DNA of 64,000 bases from Heterodera schachtii. Its lineage: Eukaryota > Nematoda > Chromadorea > Rhabditida > Heteroderidae. Positions 27,994 to 39,998 of this stretch are shown one piece after another. Both the position numbers and the translations under genes were made by a program. The notes below the pieces were generated by a model, which made no database searches, was not told the DNA's origin, and was given only the letters and a program-made list of their open reading frames with translations. Every line of letters begins with the position of its first letter. Position 1 is the first letter of the stretch. The stretch spans positions 2,415,226-2,479,225 of the forward strand of contig SIJG01000004.1 of assembly GCA_023374025.1 (NCBI GenBank). Direction: 5' to 3'.

Positions 27994-28889
27994 TAGAGTG
28001 CAGCGGGACCGGGAATTTTGGGCAAAACCGGGACCGGGACTTGCCGGGACCTGAGAAGCCGGGACCGGGACCTCGATTTTTCTTCGGGACCGGGAACCGG
28101 GACCAACCGGAAAATTTTGAAAATTCAAAAATTTTTAAAAAATTCAAATTTTATTTATTTTTTCAAGTGAAAAAATACAAAATTAATTTTTTTATTTTGT
28201 TTTTTATTTAATAAAATCAAAAAGTTAAAGCTGAATTAAATTAATGAAAATTTTTAAACAAATTTTATTCAATCATTTCAAACAATTAATTATTTTGGAC
28301 TAAATGATCGAATATTGTTAGAAATTCAGATTTGCTTTTCACATCACTTTTTTCGGCGCGCTTTTTCCGAAAAACTTTTGGGGAAGAAAGGAAAGAAAGA
28401 GGGTCCGGCGGTGCCGATAGGCGCCGCCGGGTGAAATTTTGAAAATTTAAGAAAAGACTAGTTTTTGGGATTAATAGGCTAAAAATTTATACGGATTTTC
28501 ATTTAAAAATGCTAAAATATGTGTCAATTTAAAAAAAACAATGAAGAATCATATTTTGTCGATAGGAAACACATGAGTATACAAAAAGAAAATTGAAAAC
28601 AATTTAATTTCTATAGAGGGAAGGTGAAAGAAGAAGAGGAAGTCAAGGAGACTAGCCACTAGGCCATTTACAAAAATATCATTGTTACTTTTAAAGAATA
28701 TATTTCATATATTTTTTAAATTTTTTCCTTTTAACTCCAATTTTCATCACTAATTTTTCACTCAGACCCCCATTCTTACCAGTGCTTGTTTTTCCCGGTT
28801 CCCGGTTGCCCTACCGGGACCGGGACCTGAGTTTTTCAAAACCCGGGAACCGGGAATTCCCGGCCCGGTCCCGGTCCCGCTGCACTCTA
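27994..28889. mobile_element. hAT-like MITE built of GGGACC hexamers
   Basis: The ends are TAGAGTGCAGCGGGACCGGG and its inverted copy; the target-site duplication ATTTGGAG (8 bp) is exact at 27986-27993 and 28890-28897. About 100 bp at each end consists of iterated GGGACCGGGA-like units. The interior is AT-rich and holds a GC-rich imperfect palindrome (28404-28431) shared with two other elements in this window. No transposase. An 8-bp duplication with a TAGAG start fits hAT. Confidence 0.85.
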
Positions 28890-29019
28890 ATTTGGAGTGT
28901 CCAACATTAAGTGTTAAATTGTAACGGCAACGCCTGCTTCAAATTCTATTTCCAAATATTTATGTTATTTTACCCGTGATTTAGTTATTTTAATGTTTTT
29001 TTATTACGAATTTAATATA

Positions 29020-30040
29020 CAGTCAGGTGCAAAAGTAAATTTTTTTTTGAAAAATCCATTTTCTCAAAAATGAATGGTGGCAAAAATGTTTTGTTTATGC
29101 CAAAAGAAACGCCAATTAGTGCACTTATAAATACACAAAAACTGCCACGATAGCTCTCTTTGTTCACGAGAAAAGTGGTCGTGACCCGAACAACCCCCCT
29201 TTTTGGCGGTGCAAAAGTAATGGAGCAAAATGTTTAATCGACCAAAACTCAATTTTTTATTAGTATGATAAAATTCTGAAAAAATTTCTGCTATGCTAAC
29301 TTTTGATGCTGATCAAAAAAGTCTCTTACACCAACTTGATCAGATCACTCCTTCATGGTGATCTGAAAAGACAAAAATGACTTGAAATCGGGAAAATTTT
29401 CAAAAAAAATTCCTAGGGGGTTAGGAAAATTTTTCTGGAAAATTTGGCCTATCAGAAAGAGGACAAAATTCTCTACCGAATTGCCCTTGGGATGGTAGGT
29501 CTATGACCTATACCCACAGAGAAACAGTTCATGAAAAATTGGGCAAATAAAAAATGATTGATCCAAGGGCAATTCGGTAGAGAATTTTGTCCTCTTTCTG
29601 ATAGGCCTACTCAAATTTTCCAGAAAAATTTTCCTAACCCCCTAGGAATTTTTTTTGAAAATTTTCCCGATTTCAAGTCATTTTTGTCTTTTCAGATCAC
29701 CATGAAGGAGTGATCTGATCAAGTTGGTGTAAGAGACTTTTTTGATCAGCATTAGCGTAGCAGAAATTTTTTCAGAATTTTATCATAATAAAAAATTGAG
29801 TTTTGGTCGATTAAACATTTTGCTCCATTACTTTTGCACCGCCAAAAAGGGGGGTTGTTCGGGTCACGACCACTTTTCTCGTGAACAAAGAGAGCTATCG
29901 TGGCAGTTTTTGTGTATTTATAAGTGCACTAATTGGCGTTTCTTTTGGCATAAACAAAACATTTTTGCCACCATTCATTTTTGAGAAAATGGATTTTTCA
30001 AAAAAATTTTTTTTTGCTCCAATACTTTTGCACCTGACTG
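29020..30040. mobile_element. foldback Tc1-like element with 0.47-kb arms
   Basis: Two near-identical inverted arms (29020-29492 and about 29563-30040) flank a 70-bp spacer. The tips are CAGTCAGGTGCAAAAGT and its inverse, with TA on each side (29018-29019, 30041-30042). Identical short open frames on opposite strands are a by-product of the palindrome and are not a transposase. It is related internally to the element at 19954-20722. Confidence 0.88.
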
Positions 30041-30042
30041 TA

Positions 30043-30441
30043 TCTACATTTAATAATTGTCAAATAATGTGCTGATCAGTGTTCACTATTTCGGATCAAA
30101 TTTATGGCGGCGAGAAAGCCGAAAATGCGATATTTTGAAAAATATATTTCAACTTTTTGGCGTTTTGCCCAAAATCTTGTTGAAAAATGCAAAAAACGAA
30201 AACACCTCCCCCTAAGAATCGACCCTAAAATTTTCAAAAAAACACCTCCTAAGAATTGACTCAAAAATTTAGATTTAAAAATGTTAGACTAGGGTTCGCT
30301 ACTAGCCTTCAAAATTTCCAAAAATTCTTTGGTTTTAAAAAATATATGACAAGAAAAACATCAAAAAATTATTTATTTATTTTAATATGTATTGTAATAA
30401 TTTTATTTAATTTAGCTTTCGTTTTTTAATCCGAAAAAGCC
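30043..30441. other. intergenic, upstream of the uridylyltransferase gene
   Basis: AT-rich sequence with no gene seen; it includes the direct pair AAAACACCTCC…AAGAATTGACTC / AAACACCTCC…AAGAATCGACCC at 30195-30260. Leader and promoter of the downstream gene are expected. Confidence 0.4.
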
Positions 30442-33400
30442 ATGAGTAAACTTGAGCAACCATTTAAGTCACGCTGGAAGGAAAATGACCTCGATTCATT
30501 TTGGAGTTACTACAAAATTGGAATGGAATGGGTAAAATTCCATGCCGAATGTACACAACTTGCTAAGTCATTTGAAGTCGAACAGCGCTCTAAAAGCCTT
30601 GTCTCTGAATTGGATGAGCAAAATAAAACAAAGGTTGGTTTATTCGGCAAGAACGGCATTTAATAAGCAAACATTTGTCACTTTTCAGTTGAATAATGTT
30701 GTTGGCGTCGTCCTCTCTTTCTCAACCCTTCAAAGGGAGCAAATGGTCGACTTTTTCGTCTACCATTTCAAGCAGCGCAAATTCACTCATATTGTCAAAA
30801 TCCTCCGCACAAAGTAATAATTGACAATGAAAACTTGTGTTCATTTGCTATGTTTTCCGCTATGAGTGTAACTTTTGGCTTGCGATTTTCTGAAATAATA
30901 AAAATAAATTTCCCTCATTGTCAGGTTCCCCGAAACGTGTCAGCCCGGCGTTTGGTTCCGTTTGTTATTCCCTGAAGATTTTGACGTGGTCGAACACTTC
31001 CGGTCCTTGGTACCTCGAGATGGAGAAGACTTTCCTGTCGTTGTTCCCAGAAAAGTGGTCCATTGCCACCGTCGGTTGACCACACGCATTCACGACGAGA
31101 AAGTGATGGTTAGTTTTTACTCATTTCTGAACTAATTTTCATTATGACAATTTGGTAATAAACAACAAATTTTAAAAATTCGTTTGTTTGCTTTTATTTG
31201 AAGCAATTTGTTCAAAGCTGTGATGTCCCGTAAACATAATTTTTTTCTGATCGGCGATCCGCCAACTTTTTTCTTTTCATAGTTTTTTTCTGATCGGCGA
31301 TCCGCCAACTTCTTTTCTTTTCTTTTATGGTCCTTCTAAATTCTTAAATGCAACTCTATTCAAATAATTCATTGCCTTTTTTCAGTTTTTCGTCACTGCT
31401 ACATACAGAGGTTATTGTCCTGCAGACGACTCTTTCCTGTACAAATCTTGGCTCGGCATGCTGAATTTGACCCGTGCCCAACTGAACGACGGTGTGCCGG
31501 ACCAAGAACACCCGAAAGGGGAGCAGCAATCGCTACAAAAGCAATATCATTTGGACATACCACAAGAAGAATTGCCTCAGCGATTAAAAATGTGGATTGT
31601 GCCGTCCGGGGCCGGCGATGTCAGTGCCGATGGGTACTTTCAGGTCAAGCGCATTGACGCACGGATATGGGTGAGTATTGTGGAACATTTTTGTGTAAAT
31701 TGGCAAAGTGAACGGCGCCTTTTTTCCTACCCCTCAGATTTCCAATGACTCGGATTCGGATGGGAGCAGTGTGAACGGAGATGTCAGAAACAACGGCAAC
31801 TCCACCAACAAAATCTCCTTGTCGCACTCCTTTTCGGCATGGTTTGACGAGATGGTCACCGCCTTTCACAAGGCAAATCGGCTGTCCGTTCAGCGAAGGA
31901 CTTCCATTCAGCAATTTGTCGATGAACTGCAACAGGGCTTTCGTACCGAAACAGGCGTTGAATCTTTGCAAATTGAACTGTTCGGCTCCGTTTTGTCCGG
32001 GTTCGGCTCCAACGACTGCGACATCGACTTGTGCCTGATCACCACAGGCAGCACAAATCACGAGAAAGAGCAGCACAATGGGAACATCCCTCAAGAGGTT
32101 TGAACTGCACAATGTTATGAGAGGGGAGCAAACAAAGAATATTTTAAATATTTATTGTAGGATTAAGGACAGACATTTTAATAAATTTTAACAAAATCTT
32201 ATAATTTGACATCCCAAGCTTTCCATTCAGAAGCGTCGAGAATGGTTGAACAAACTTGTGCAATATTTGCGGAAAAGTGAGCTCTACACGGTGATCTCTG
32301 TTGCCGATGCGCGGACGCCAATTGTGAAATTTGAATACCACGGAGAGGAAGGCTTCCATGGAGAGTAAGGGAAAGCATCACGGAATGGTTAAGATTAATG
32401 TGCCACAGGGAAACCAGAACGAATGGTGCTGAATTTTTAAAATCCCCTAATTAAAAGAGCCCAATTTTCATAAAATCTTTTGTCTTTTTAATTTGTACAT
32501 TTCCTTGTTTCAAGCATAAGTGTTGAGAATGGGCTAGCTTTGTACAACACGGAGCTGCTCCGACTGTACACTCACTTTGATAATCGCGTGTCGCCGCTCG
32601 GATTTGCCGTAAAACGTTGGGCCAAACTTTACGGAATTAACGACGCATCGGTCTGTTGGCATATTACAAATTCACCCAATCAATCACTCTGCCTTACAAT
32701 TAAGGGACTATCCCGGGGAAAGATATACGGAGTATTTAAAAAGGGACCAAATTTCCCAAGAAAAATAAGCCGAAGTTTTCCCAGCGGGTACTTCTTAACC
32801 TAAAATTTTCAGAACGTCTGATTTTGAATTAAAATTATGCAGACATAATATGTACAGGCCATTCCCATTGAGCAATGAAACAATTTTATATTTCTAATTT
32901 TATATATGAATTAAATTGCTAACGATGTACCAAATTATCTTTATCCAATTTACATTTTTATGACCTATCGATTGATTCTCTCCTCGCTCAAAACAAAGTT
33001 CAAAATCAAATTTCTCATTTATCGTTCAAAACTTTATTTATTTTTGGTTAATTGCACCGATGTTAATCGTAATAATTGAATAAATACAAATTGTAGCTTA
33101 TAAGCTTATGTCCTAAAAATTGTTTTGGACTTTCTCGAGACGGTGAATTTAAATGACTTTTTGCCATCAGTGCGTTTAGGCAGGCTCAATTTCTTCATAT
33201 GCTTACGTTGTCATGCTCATCCATTTTCTGCAACGTGTCGACCCACCAGTGTTGCCATTTCTGCAAAATGTTTTTCCCTATTTTTTTTTGCCAATTTTTC
33301 CATTTTTAACCAAAATTATAGGATCGAAAAGGACAACTGGTTGAGGGATGGAATGTTTCGTTTATTCGTCAACTTCCTGAACAGGTTGTCCCTTTTTTTA

Positions 33401-34526
33401 GGGCCAGAGCGGCAAAATCGTGTCTTTTTTTAATATTTGCCATAGGAATATTTTTGGCCCGCGAAAACTTTTAAAAAAATGAAGTTTTCTATAAATTATC
33501 ATTTTTTCCTTTCATCCGGGTACGAGCTTGCCTTTTTTGTTGTTTTCATTAGTTATGTAATTTTTCATTTTGGTCATTTTTCAGTTCTCCAACAAAAACA
33601 CTCAGTCAATTGCGCAATTGTTCCACGATTTTCTCGTCTTCTTCGCCTTCCAATTTGACGTTTACTCCGATGTTGCACAGATTCGCACTGCCAAACCGTA
33701 CAACAAATTGATGCGGAGGCGTGACCTCGGCTGCGGCGACGACCAACGCTTTCGCCTGTGCGTGGAGGACCCATTCGACCTTGAACACAACCTCACGTCG
33801 GGCGTGCGCGAAGACAGTCAGTGGAGGGAAAACATTTATTTGACACATTGGGGCGAATGTAAAGAAAAACGGCACAGTCCATTCTAACTTTGGAAATAGG
33901 GTTATAACTCCCTCTTCTCGGACGACGGTGGTTTTTTGCTCGAATAGGTTTTTAGGAATTTTTAAAAAATGCTTGGGAAAAGGACCGACCCTTTTGTGAT
34001 TTTCGGTGGTTCGAAAAAGAGTGGTGTCCAGTAAAAGTGTTTTTCACACTAATTAAGCCTTGCATTACATCGTCAAATGCTTCCGTTCCGCTGTCCGAGG
34101 AATGGCACGCTTTGATGAAGAGCATTTTTCTGGAAAAGATGACGAGGGAAAGGGTGCTGACGGTTCTACAGAGGCAACGCCAAAGATGGTAAGAATTGAC
34201 GGCTTTAATCCGAAAGGGCTTACTTTTGGCGACTTATTTGGCCACAAAATACGGGTGCAAATTATTTTAAAGAAAATTAAGGTTTTTAGGGCATGTGAAA
34301 GTTAGTAGATTTTCCTCGATTATTACTAGTAAAAGACTTTCACCAAATATTAGTAGCTTTTGGTGAAGTATATCTTAGAGGGAGCACCAATAAAATCTCA
34401 GCAGAAATACTTTTATGTTTTTCTTATTGTTAGACATTTGACCAACTGATGCGGCCGTTCAAACCCCGTCGTGTGGTCCATCTTCCTAATAACAACAGCA
34501 ACAACAAACAGCAGCAGCAGCAATAA
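30442..34526 (+). CDS. terminal uridylyltransferase / non-canonical poly(A) polymerase
   Basis: A CID1/TUT4-like nucleotidyltransferase that adds nucleotides to RNA 3' ends. The N-terminal third (30442-31670) has no recognised domain. The catalytic core follows: [20 protein letters not shown] with the first two aspartates (31980-32035), [15 protein letters not shown] (32300), and the third aspartate rebuilt across an intron as [17 protein letters not shown] (32365/32520). [34 protein letters not shown] (33188-33235), then the PAP-associated domain with [17 protein letters not shown] (33620-33670) and [11 protein letters not shown] (33760) come next. The protein ends in a Asn/Gln-rich tail with a stop at 34524-34526. 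[11 protein letters not shown] resembles TUT4/TUT7 more than GLD-2, but no CCHC zinc knuckles are seen. Confidence 0.87.
31235..31315. repeat. duplicated 40-bp unit in an intron
   Basis: TTTTTTCTGATCGGCGATCC followed by GCCAACTT occurs twice head to tail (from about 31238 and 31283) in a uridylyltransferase intron. The unit contains the palindrome GATCGGCGATC. Confidence 0.8.
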
Positions 34527-34644
34527 AACGATGCTTTTCCTCCTCCCTTCCTTCCACGGCCGTTTTTCTATCCCAAAATGACTTTTCTCGTCACAGTGTG
34601 CTGTTTTTTGGTCCTCAATTCTGTAAATTTTGCTGCCCACGATG

Positions 34645-35912
34645 GTCCATCCTTCACATATACTATTACTGTCTGTACTGTATTCATTGATCCTTATTAA
34701 ACAAGTTTTTTTACACTAATATTCGCTCTTTTGGATTCAATTCTCCCGTGATAACATTTAGTTAATAGTTTCTGTGATTTGCTGTTTGTCTGATCAATGT
34801 TGGCTATCATTTATTGCTGCCTTTAAAATGCCAAAATATTAAACTCCTATTGAAATTTTGGTTAAGTAAATTTTTGATTTATATCCTGACTAAAAAACTT
34901 AAGTGAAATGAATTCTGATAACTTTCGGAAAGAAGAAATCTGTGGTTCTTTAACTAATCACCAGTGTCATTAGCTAATTAGTAGGTAATTACTAATTAGC
35001 TATGTCTGATTGGCTTTGTCACTTCTCCTTTTGTTTGTTTGTTGCTTCTGTTGTGCTTCTCAATCCCTTCGGCATTGCCCCCCCCCCCCTCCGTCTTTCC
35101 CATAATTAAATTTGTTTTTATTGTAGCATTTCTACAAAAAAATTACTTAATTATAAAATCCAATTTTTTCATTATTTGCTCTCTTCTCTTTTTCTTTTCT
35201 CTCCTTATTTTCGAGGAGTTTTTTTCAAAATCCCACAAAATTTGCACAATTTTAATAATTAGGGCTGCTAATTTTATGTAAATACATTTTTTTCCTGGAT
35301 TTTCCATAGCCTAATTAGTGGGAAAAACACTTTCTTTTTTGTGTTTGCAAACAAAAGTTGGGACTTTTATTTACATATTTAGGGATTTTTCTACATATTA
35401 CATATGTACATATTTTTTATACATATTTTGGACTTTTTCGTACATATTTTCATTTTTTTTACATATTTTGAGGATTTTGGAGTTTGTGAAAAATAAAAAA
35501 AAATTTTTGAAAATGTATCCCTAAAAAATAGAATTTCTTTTCAAAAAATGATATATCAAAAATTAATTTTTGAAATACTAAAATGTGGTTCTAAGCCGTT
35601 TTGGTCATTTTTATGTCATTTTATGCCTCTGTTTCACTTTTTACGAAGATTTTTTCCAAAAAATAACCATTTTAGTATATATTTGGGGGTTTTTGTAAAT
35701 ATTTCATACATATTTTAGCATTTTTTTATGCATATTTTATTTACATAATTCGCAAATTTTCTTACATAAAATTAGCAGCCCTATTAATAATATTCTGGGG
35801 AAATTGAGCATTTGTATAAATAAAATAATTTTGATTTGCTAATTTGTAAGGATCAATGAAAACAGTACAGTACAGTACAGTACAATACAGTATAGGTATG
35901 TGAAGGATGGAC
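34645..35912. mobile_element. TIR element after the uridylyltransferase gene
   Basis: Inverted ends GTCCATCCTTCACATA lie at 34645-34660 and 35897-35912, with further inverted similarity inward (TACTGTATTCATTGATCCTTA). The right side carries a GTACA microsatellite (35860-35890). A hAT-like element is inserted inside (35260-35783). No target duplication could be recognised. Confidence 0.55.
35260..35783. mobile_element. hAT-like MITE with TTAATAAT duplication
   Basis: Ends TAGGGCTGCTAATTTTATGT and inverse, with an exact 8-bp duplication TTAATAAT at 35252-35259 and 35784-35791. The interior is AT-rich with iterated TTTTTACATATTT-like units. It has no coding capacity. Confidence 0.85.
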
Positions 35913-36750
35913 AATTGAAAATTGGACATACAAACAAAACACTAAATGTACTTTTTAAAACTCAAAAAACAGATTTTTATACACTTCAAAAATGCTCAAG
36001 GCGGTAATACTAAGAAATAAGAACATATGTTTAATTAGATAATAAATCTTTTCCAATTATTTGCTCCAATTCATAAAAGTTTCGCCTTGAGCATTTTGGA
36101 ACTCAATAAAAGTCGGATTTGGAATTTTAAAAGGAAAATTTAGGAACAAATTCAGAATTCGGCTGGCGTCGTCCGGGGCGGCGGTGGGAGGGAATGGTCG
36201 GCGGTGGACAGACAGACAAATGCGGCAACTGAACGAACTTCTTTTGGCGCAAAGAGTACGCTGCTTCAGACTCAACCAAACAGAAGAAATTTGAAATTTG
36301 CGAATGGATAATCAAAAACATAAACAATTGAATATGATGAATTCGACTCTTCAAATAAAAAATTATCGACCTGTAAAATAAGCACTCGGATACCTTAGGT
36401 TTTAGCCTAAAGCTCATATGCTTTTTCGCACCTTTTCTGGATTTTCAGAAAATCCTTAACACAAAAGCAAAATGAAAAATTCTTTCGTAAAATTTTTATC
36501 TCATAAGAATCTCATCTTTTTAAAATAAAAGATGGGTTCGGCTCGATTAATACCAAATGAAAATTGGATGCAATGATTTGAATTTTACATTTATTTCCAT
36601 TTTCTTCTCTAATTTGAAAATTTTTTATGCTAATTGTATCTCCGCACCATTAAGTATTTCTATTTTTATTAATAAAAAAACTGCCGCTTTGGATCATTTT
36701 ACTTAAATAAAATTGACAATAGCAAATGTTTTTAAAATGATTTCGACGAG
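35913..36750. other. intergenic, 3' of THOC3
   Basis: AT-rich sequence between two convergent genes. The open frames at 36057-36417 show no similarity I recognise. Confidence 0.4.
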
Positions 36751-39700
36751 TTAAATGCCCCCAGAGTAACCAAAAACTCTGAGGGTCGACTGATCACTCC
36801 GGTCACTTCTGTTGTCGTTCAATCCTCCACTGATCGCATATGCTAAAAGGTAAAGCCGAGGATGCCAGGCGACATCGTAACACTCAGTGGCGATCGGAAC
36901 TTCGGCGACTCTGATTTGAATATTTGAAAATGGATAAGCATTTTTCGAAAGTGCGCACTTTTCGCCCGTTGGAGTCCACGAAATGTCAATCACTCTGTCT
37001 TCACTGCCCGAAGCGATCAAATTGCTGCAATGACTGAAGGAAACACTGCGCACCGGATAATCGAGCCTTAATGAATTCGGTTAAACTTTATTGGCAGTGC
37101 TAATTACCTGGTCAGTGTTTGGACGCATATTAAATCGTTAATGTCCCACACGGAACAGCAGGCGTCCGAAGCACCGACCACCAAAAACCTTTCGTTGGGA
37201 GAAAGGGCGACACTAATGCAAGTCGAAAGGGGCGGGTGGGCCTGGACAGTTCGAACGCGTTTCAGCTTCGGCAAGCGGAAAATGGACAAATTGAAAATTA
37301 TGGAAGGGTTGAAACGGCAACAAAATCCACCTAAGAACTTCCAATTTTCCGAGGTCGGTGGCCACGAAAATCAGCTGCCCATTTGGGTGACAAACGAACT
37401 CGTTAATTTCATCTGGAAAAGCCAATTTCTTAAACTAACAATAAAAAATGTAAAATTTTAAAGAATTTAATACTAGGTCGTTGCATAAAAAAGGGCGCTT
37501 TTTGAAGGAAAAAAATTTATGAACAAAAAATGAAAAATAACAATCATAACAAAGCCGATCAAAAAGCTACTTAACAAAGTAATTGCCCTGACTGTCTACA
37601 ACCTTTTGCCGCCGAGATGGGAGTTTAACAATGCCCTTTTTGTAAAATTCTGTGCCATTCTTTGAACCTAGGTAATTTTCACTGGATCCACGACCTTGCC
37701 ATATTCTTTAAAGAGCCTACCCTATAAGGAATTTTTGAGAGAAATAATTTAGCCATAAATTAAGTCTATAGGGTCCAGGGAATAAGACGGGTGACGTAGC
37801 ATGTCCTATAAGTTGTTCTCCTGTCAGCCATGGGCCAATGAAATTTGGTGCCAAAATTAGGGACTTGGCCATAACCAGAAAATTGAGTGTAACTTTATTA
37901 AAAGTGTAACAAATTCTAATAAATTTAATATCATCTGATGCAGAATAACGAGATGAATTGAATGGCGTCAATTTTAATGCACTCAAACAATTTTTAAAAA
38001 AGTTATGGCCAAAAAATCCCAAATTTTCCCACTTTTTGAAAAATGGCCAAAAAAGGCTTTAGGGAAGTTGTTTAAAATTTTAAAAAAGGATTTAAAACAA
38101 GGATTTCCTACGGATAAACTATGCTGGAATAATTTTGCATGTGTTCAAAAAATATAAGAAAAATCCTTTGTCCAAAGACAAGTGTTTTCTCCTTGGCCTT
38201 CGTTTTCAGAAATTCGAATAATCGCCCATAACACAATTTTGGAAACTTGTGCGATTCTGTAATTTTTTATATCATTTAAGGGCATAAAAAGCCTCAAAAC
38301 CCCGATGGAATTATTTTGGATTTTGTTTTTGACTTTCGGTTTGGCCAATGGATTTGGAAACTTGGCCAAAATAAACATGGCCAAAAAATTTTGTTTTTTC
38401 TTTTTCAGAAAAATTTCTTTCAGGCTTTTTCTTGTTAAGCTCATCAAATTTCATAATCTGACCAAGTTTTAAGTCGTTTTGACAATTTTAACTCAAGTTA
38501 TGGACGTTGGTGTAAAATGGTAGCCAAATTTTGTTGACCTTACCCAATTTTTTGGACTGTAACTTTAGATATAAAAGGACAAAATCAAAATTTTTGGCAA
38601 AAACATGACGAGAACATTCAGATAAAAGAATTACACACAAAAAAGACATAACAAACGTTAATCAAGTCTTAAAAAAAGTCATTTTGAAAAAGCGCCCTTT
38701 TTTATGCAACGACCTAGTAAAATTAATTGAGAAATCTTCTAAACCATATCATTTTACGACTGATTCATAAAAAAGAAAAAATGGACGAGTGACAAAAAAG
38801 CTCTTGTCGATATTATGTGTACCGATAGGTATTTTATATTAATATACAAACATTTTTCTTATTTTCCTTTTTATATAAAAGTAATTCGATTGGACGCATA
38901 ATATGATAATGGGACGCAAAACATTGACAAGAGCCAAAAAACTTCCCCTTCAGAATTTTTTTAGTTTAAAATTGATTGGAACAATTTGGTATGGAGTAAT
39001 TGACCTTTGAATGTGAATAGTTCCAGTGTCTTCATAGCGCGCGCATCAATAACGCCCAAATTATCAGATTTGTCGCCAAAGATAATGAAATTATCGCAGT
39101 AGGACCAAGTCACAAAAAGATTTGCGCCTGTAAAAAGTTCAGGCTAAATATTAAGCTCATAAAAATGGACTTTTTATTGCTTTTCCATCTTCATAATTAG
39201 AAGCAATTTGCGAAGATATTTGTTTTGTTTGAATGTTTTATTTATACGTTTTACTGAAACCCTTTTGTATGATGTTAGTTTTTTCAACCAAATTTAAAAA
39301 GAAAACGTGTTAACTTTAAAGATTTCTTTTAAATTTTAGGCAATCATTTTGCGGACTAATTATTTTATTGTTTGTTTGTTTATACCGGGCGTTGAGAGTT
39401 TGGTGTGACTACTCGGATTTCGAAGGTCCCAAAGACGCACAGACTTGTCACTTGAACATGAAGCCATTTTCTTGGAAAAGAATATTTAACATGACTCTAT
39501 TAATAGCGGATTTCATTCCGTATGCAAAAAGTTTCTGCTAGTTGCCCCCCCCCCTTTTTACAATTATATAATTATAATAGAAACCATTTCATCGCGTTTT
39601 GCAAATTCAATCGCTTCAACGATGTCTTCGTGACCATAGCCAACAAATATTTGCTTCTAAACTTTCTGAGTGACAAATACATAATGGTTTTTGAAGTAAC

Positions 39701-39998
39701 AATAAACTGACCAATCGACAAGAATGTGGGTCCAAACTCCCGACAGAAACGACTTTGTTGTCGGAACCACTCGCCAAATAAGTTCCACTCGCATTCCACG
39801 AGATTGTCCTCACACCCGAAACCTGCAGCAGAAGTCGTGAGAGATTTGTATTTAAAACCGTTTTACGTTGTTCATTTCATATGATTTTGATCGGTCTTTG
39901 CGCTTGAAGAATTCTTTGGCGCCATTTGCACTTCGAAAATGATCGTCAGCCGTAATTTCCTTGCCATGTGTTGCAATTATTTCACGTGATGCACTCAT
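36751..39998 (-). CDS. THOC3: THO complex subunit 3 (WD40 protein)
   Basis: THOC3/TEX1 is a WD-repeat subunit of the nuclear THO/TREX complex that couples transcription to mRNA export. The start at 39998 gives MSASREIIATHGKEITADDHF. WD repeats follow in order: ISWNASGTYLASGSDNKVVS (39790-39735), ASCSSDKSVRLWDLRN (39470-39420), FVTWSYCDNFIIFGDKSDNL (39110-39055), EINEFVCHPNGQLIFVATD (37410-37350), LPKLKRVRTVQAHPPLSTCI then SVWDINDLICVQTLTR (37280-37104), VRSVSFSHCSNLIASGSEDR (37055-36990), and YDVAWHPRLYLLAYAISGG with TLRVFGYSGGI at the stop, 36751. The human protein has the same order and the WDVDELVCV-type repeat. A mariner relic fills one 1.3-kb intron. It is transcribed divergently from the FET gene. 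Confidence 0.9.
37473..38717 (-). mobile_element. mariner-family transposon relic in a THOC3 intron
   Basis: Inverted ends CTAGGTCGTTGCATAAAAAA are flanked by TA on both sides (37471-37472, 38718-38719). On the minus strand, shifted frames still read MLRHPSYSLDPIDLIYG (near 37800), matching the mariner HPPYSPDLAPxDY block, and LPSRRQKVVDSQGNYF (near 37620), matching the transposase C-terminus. Stops and frameshifts show it is dead. Confidence 0.85.

Noticed and set aside
29064..29984. Two identical 62-80 residue open frames on opposite strands
   Set aside because: They are mirror images created by the foldback element and have no transposase similarity.
36057..36417. Minus-strand open frames downstream of THOC3
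   Set aside because: They are short, show no similarity and no splice partners, and sit in AT-rich intergenic DNA.
37717..38022. Separate minus-strand gene in the THOC3 intron
   Set aside because: It overlaps frame-shifted mariner transposase remains inside a TA-flanked element.
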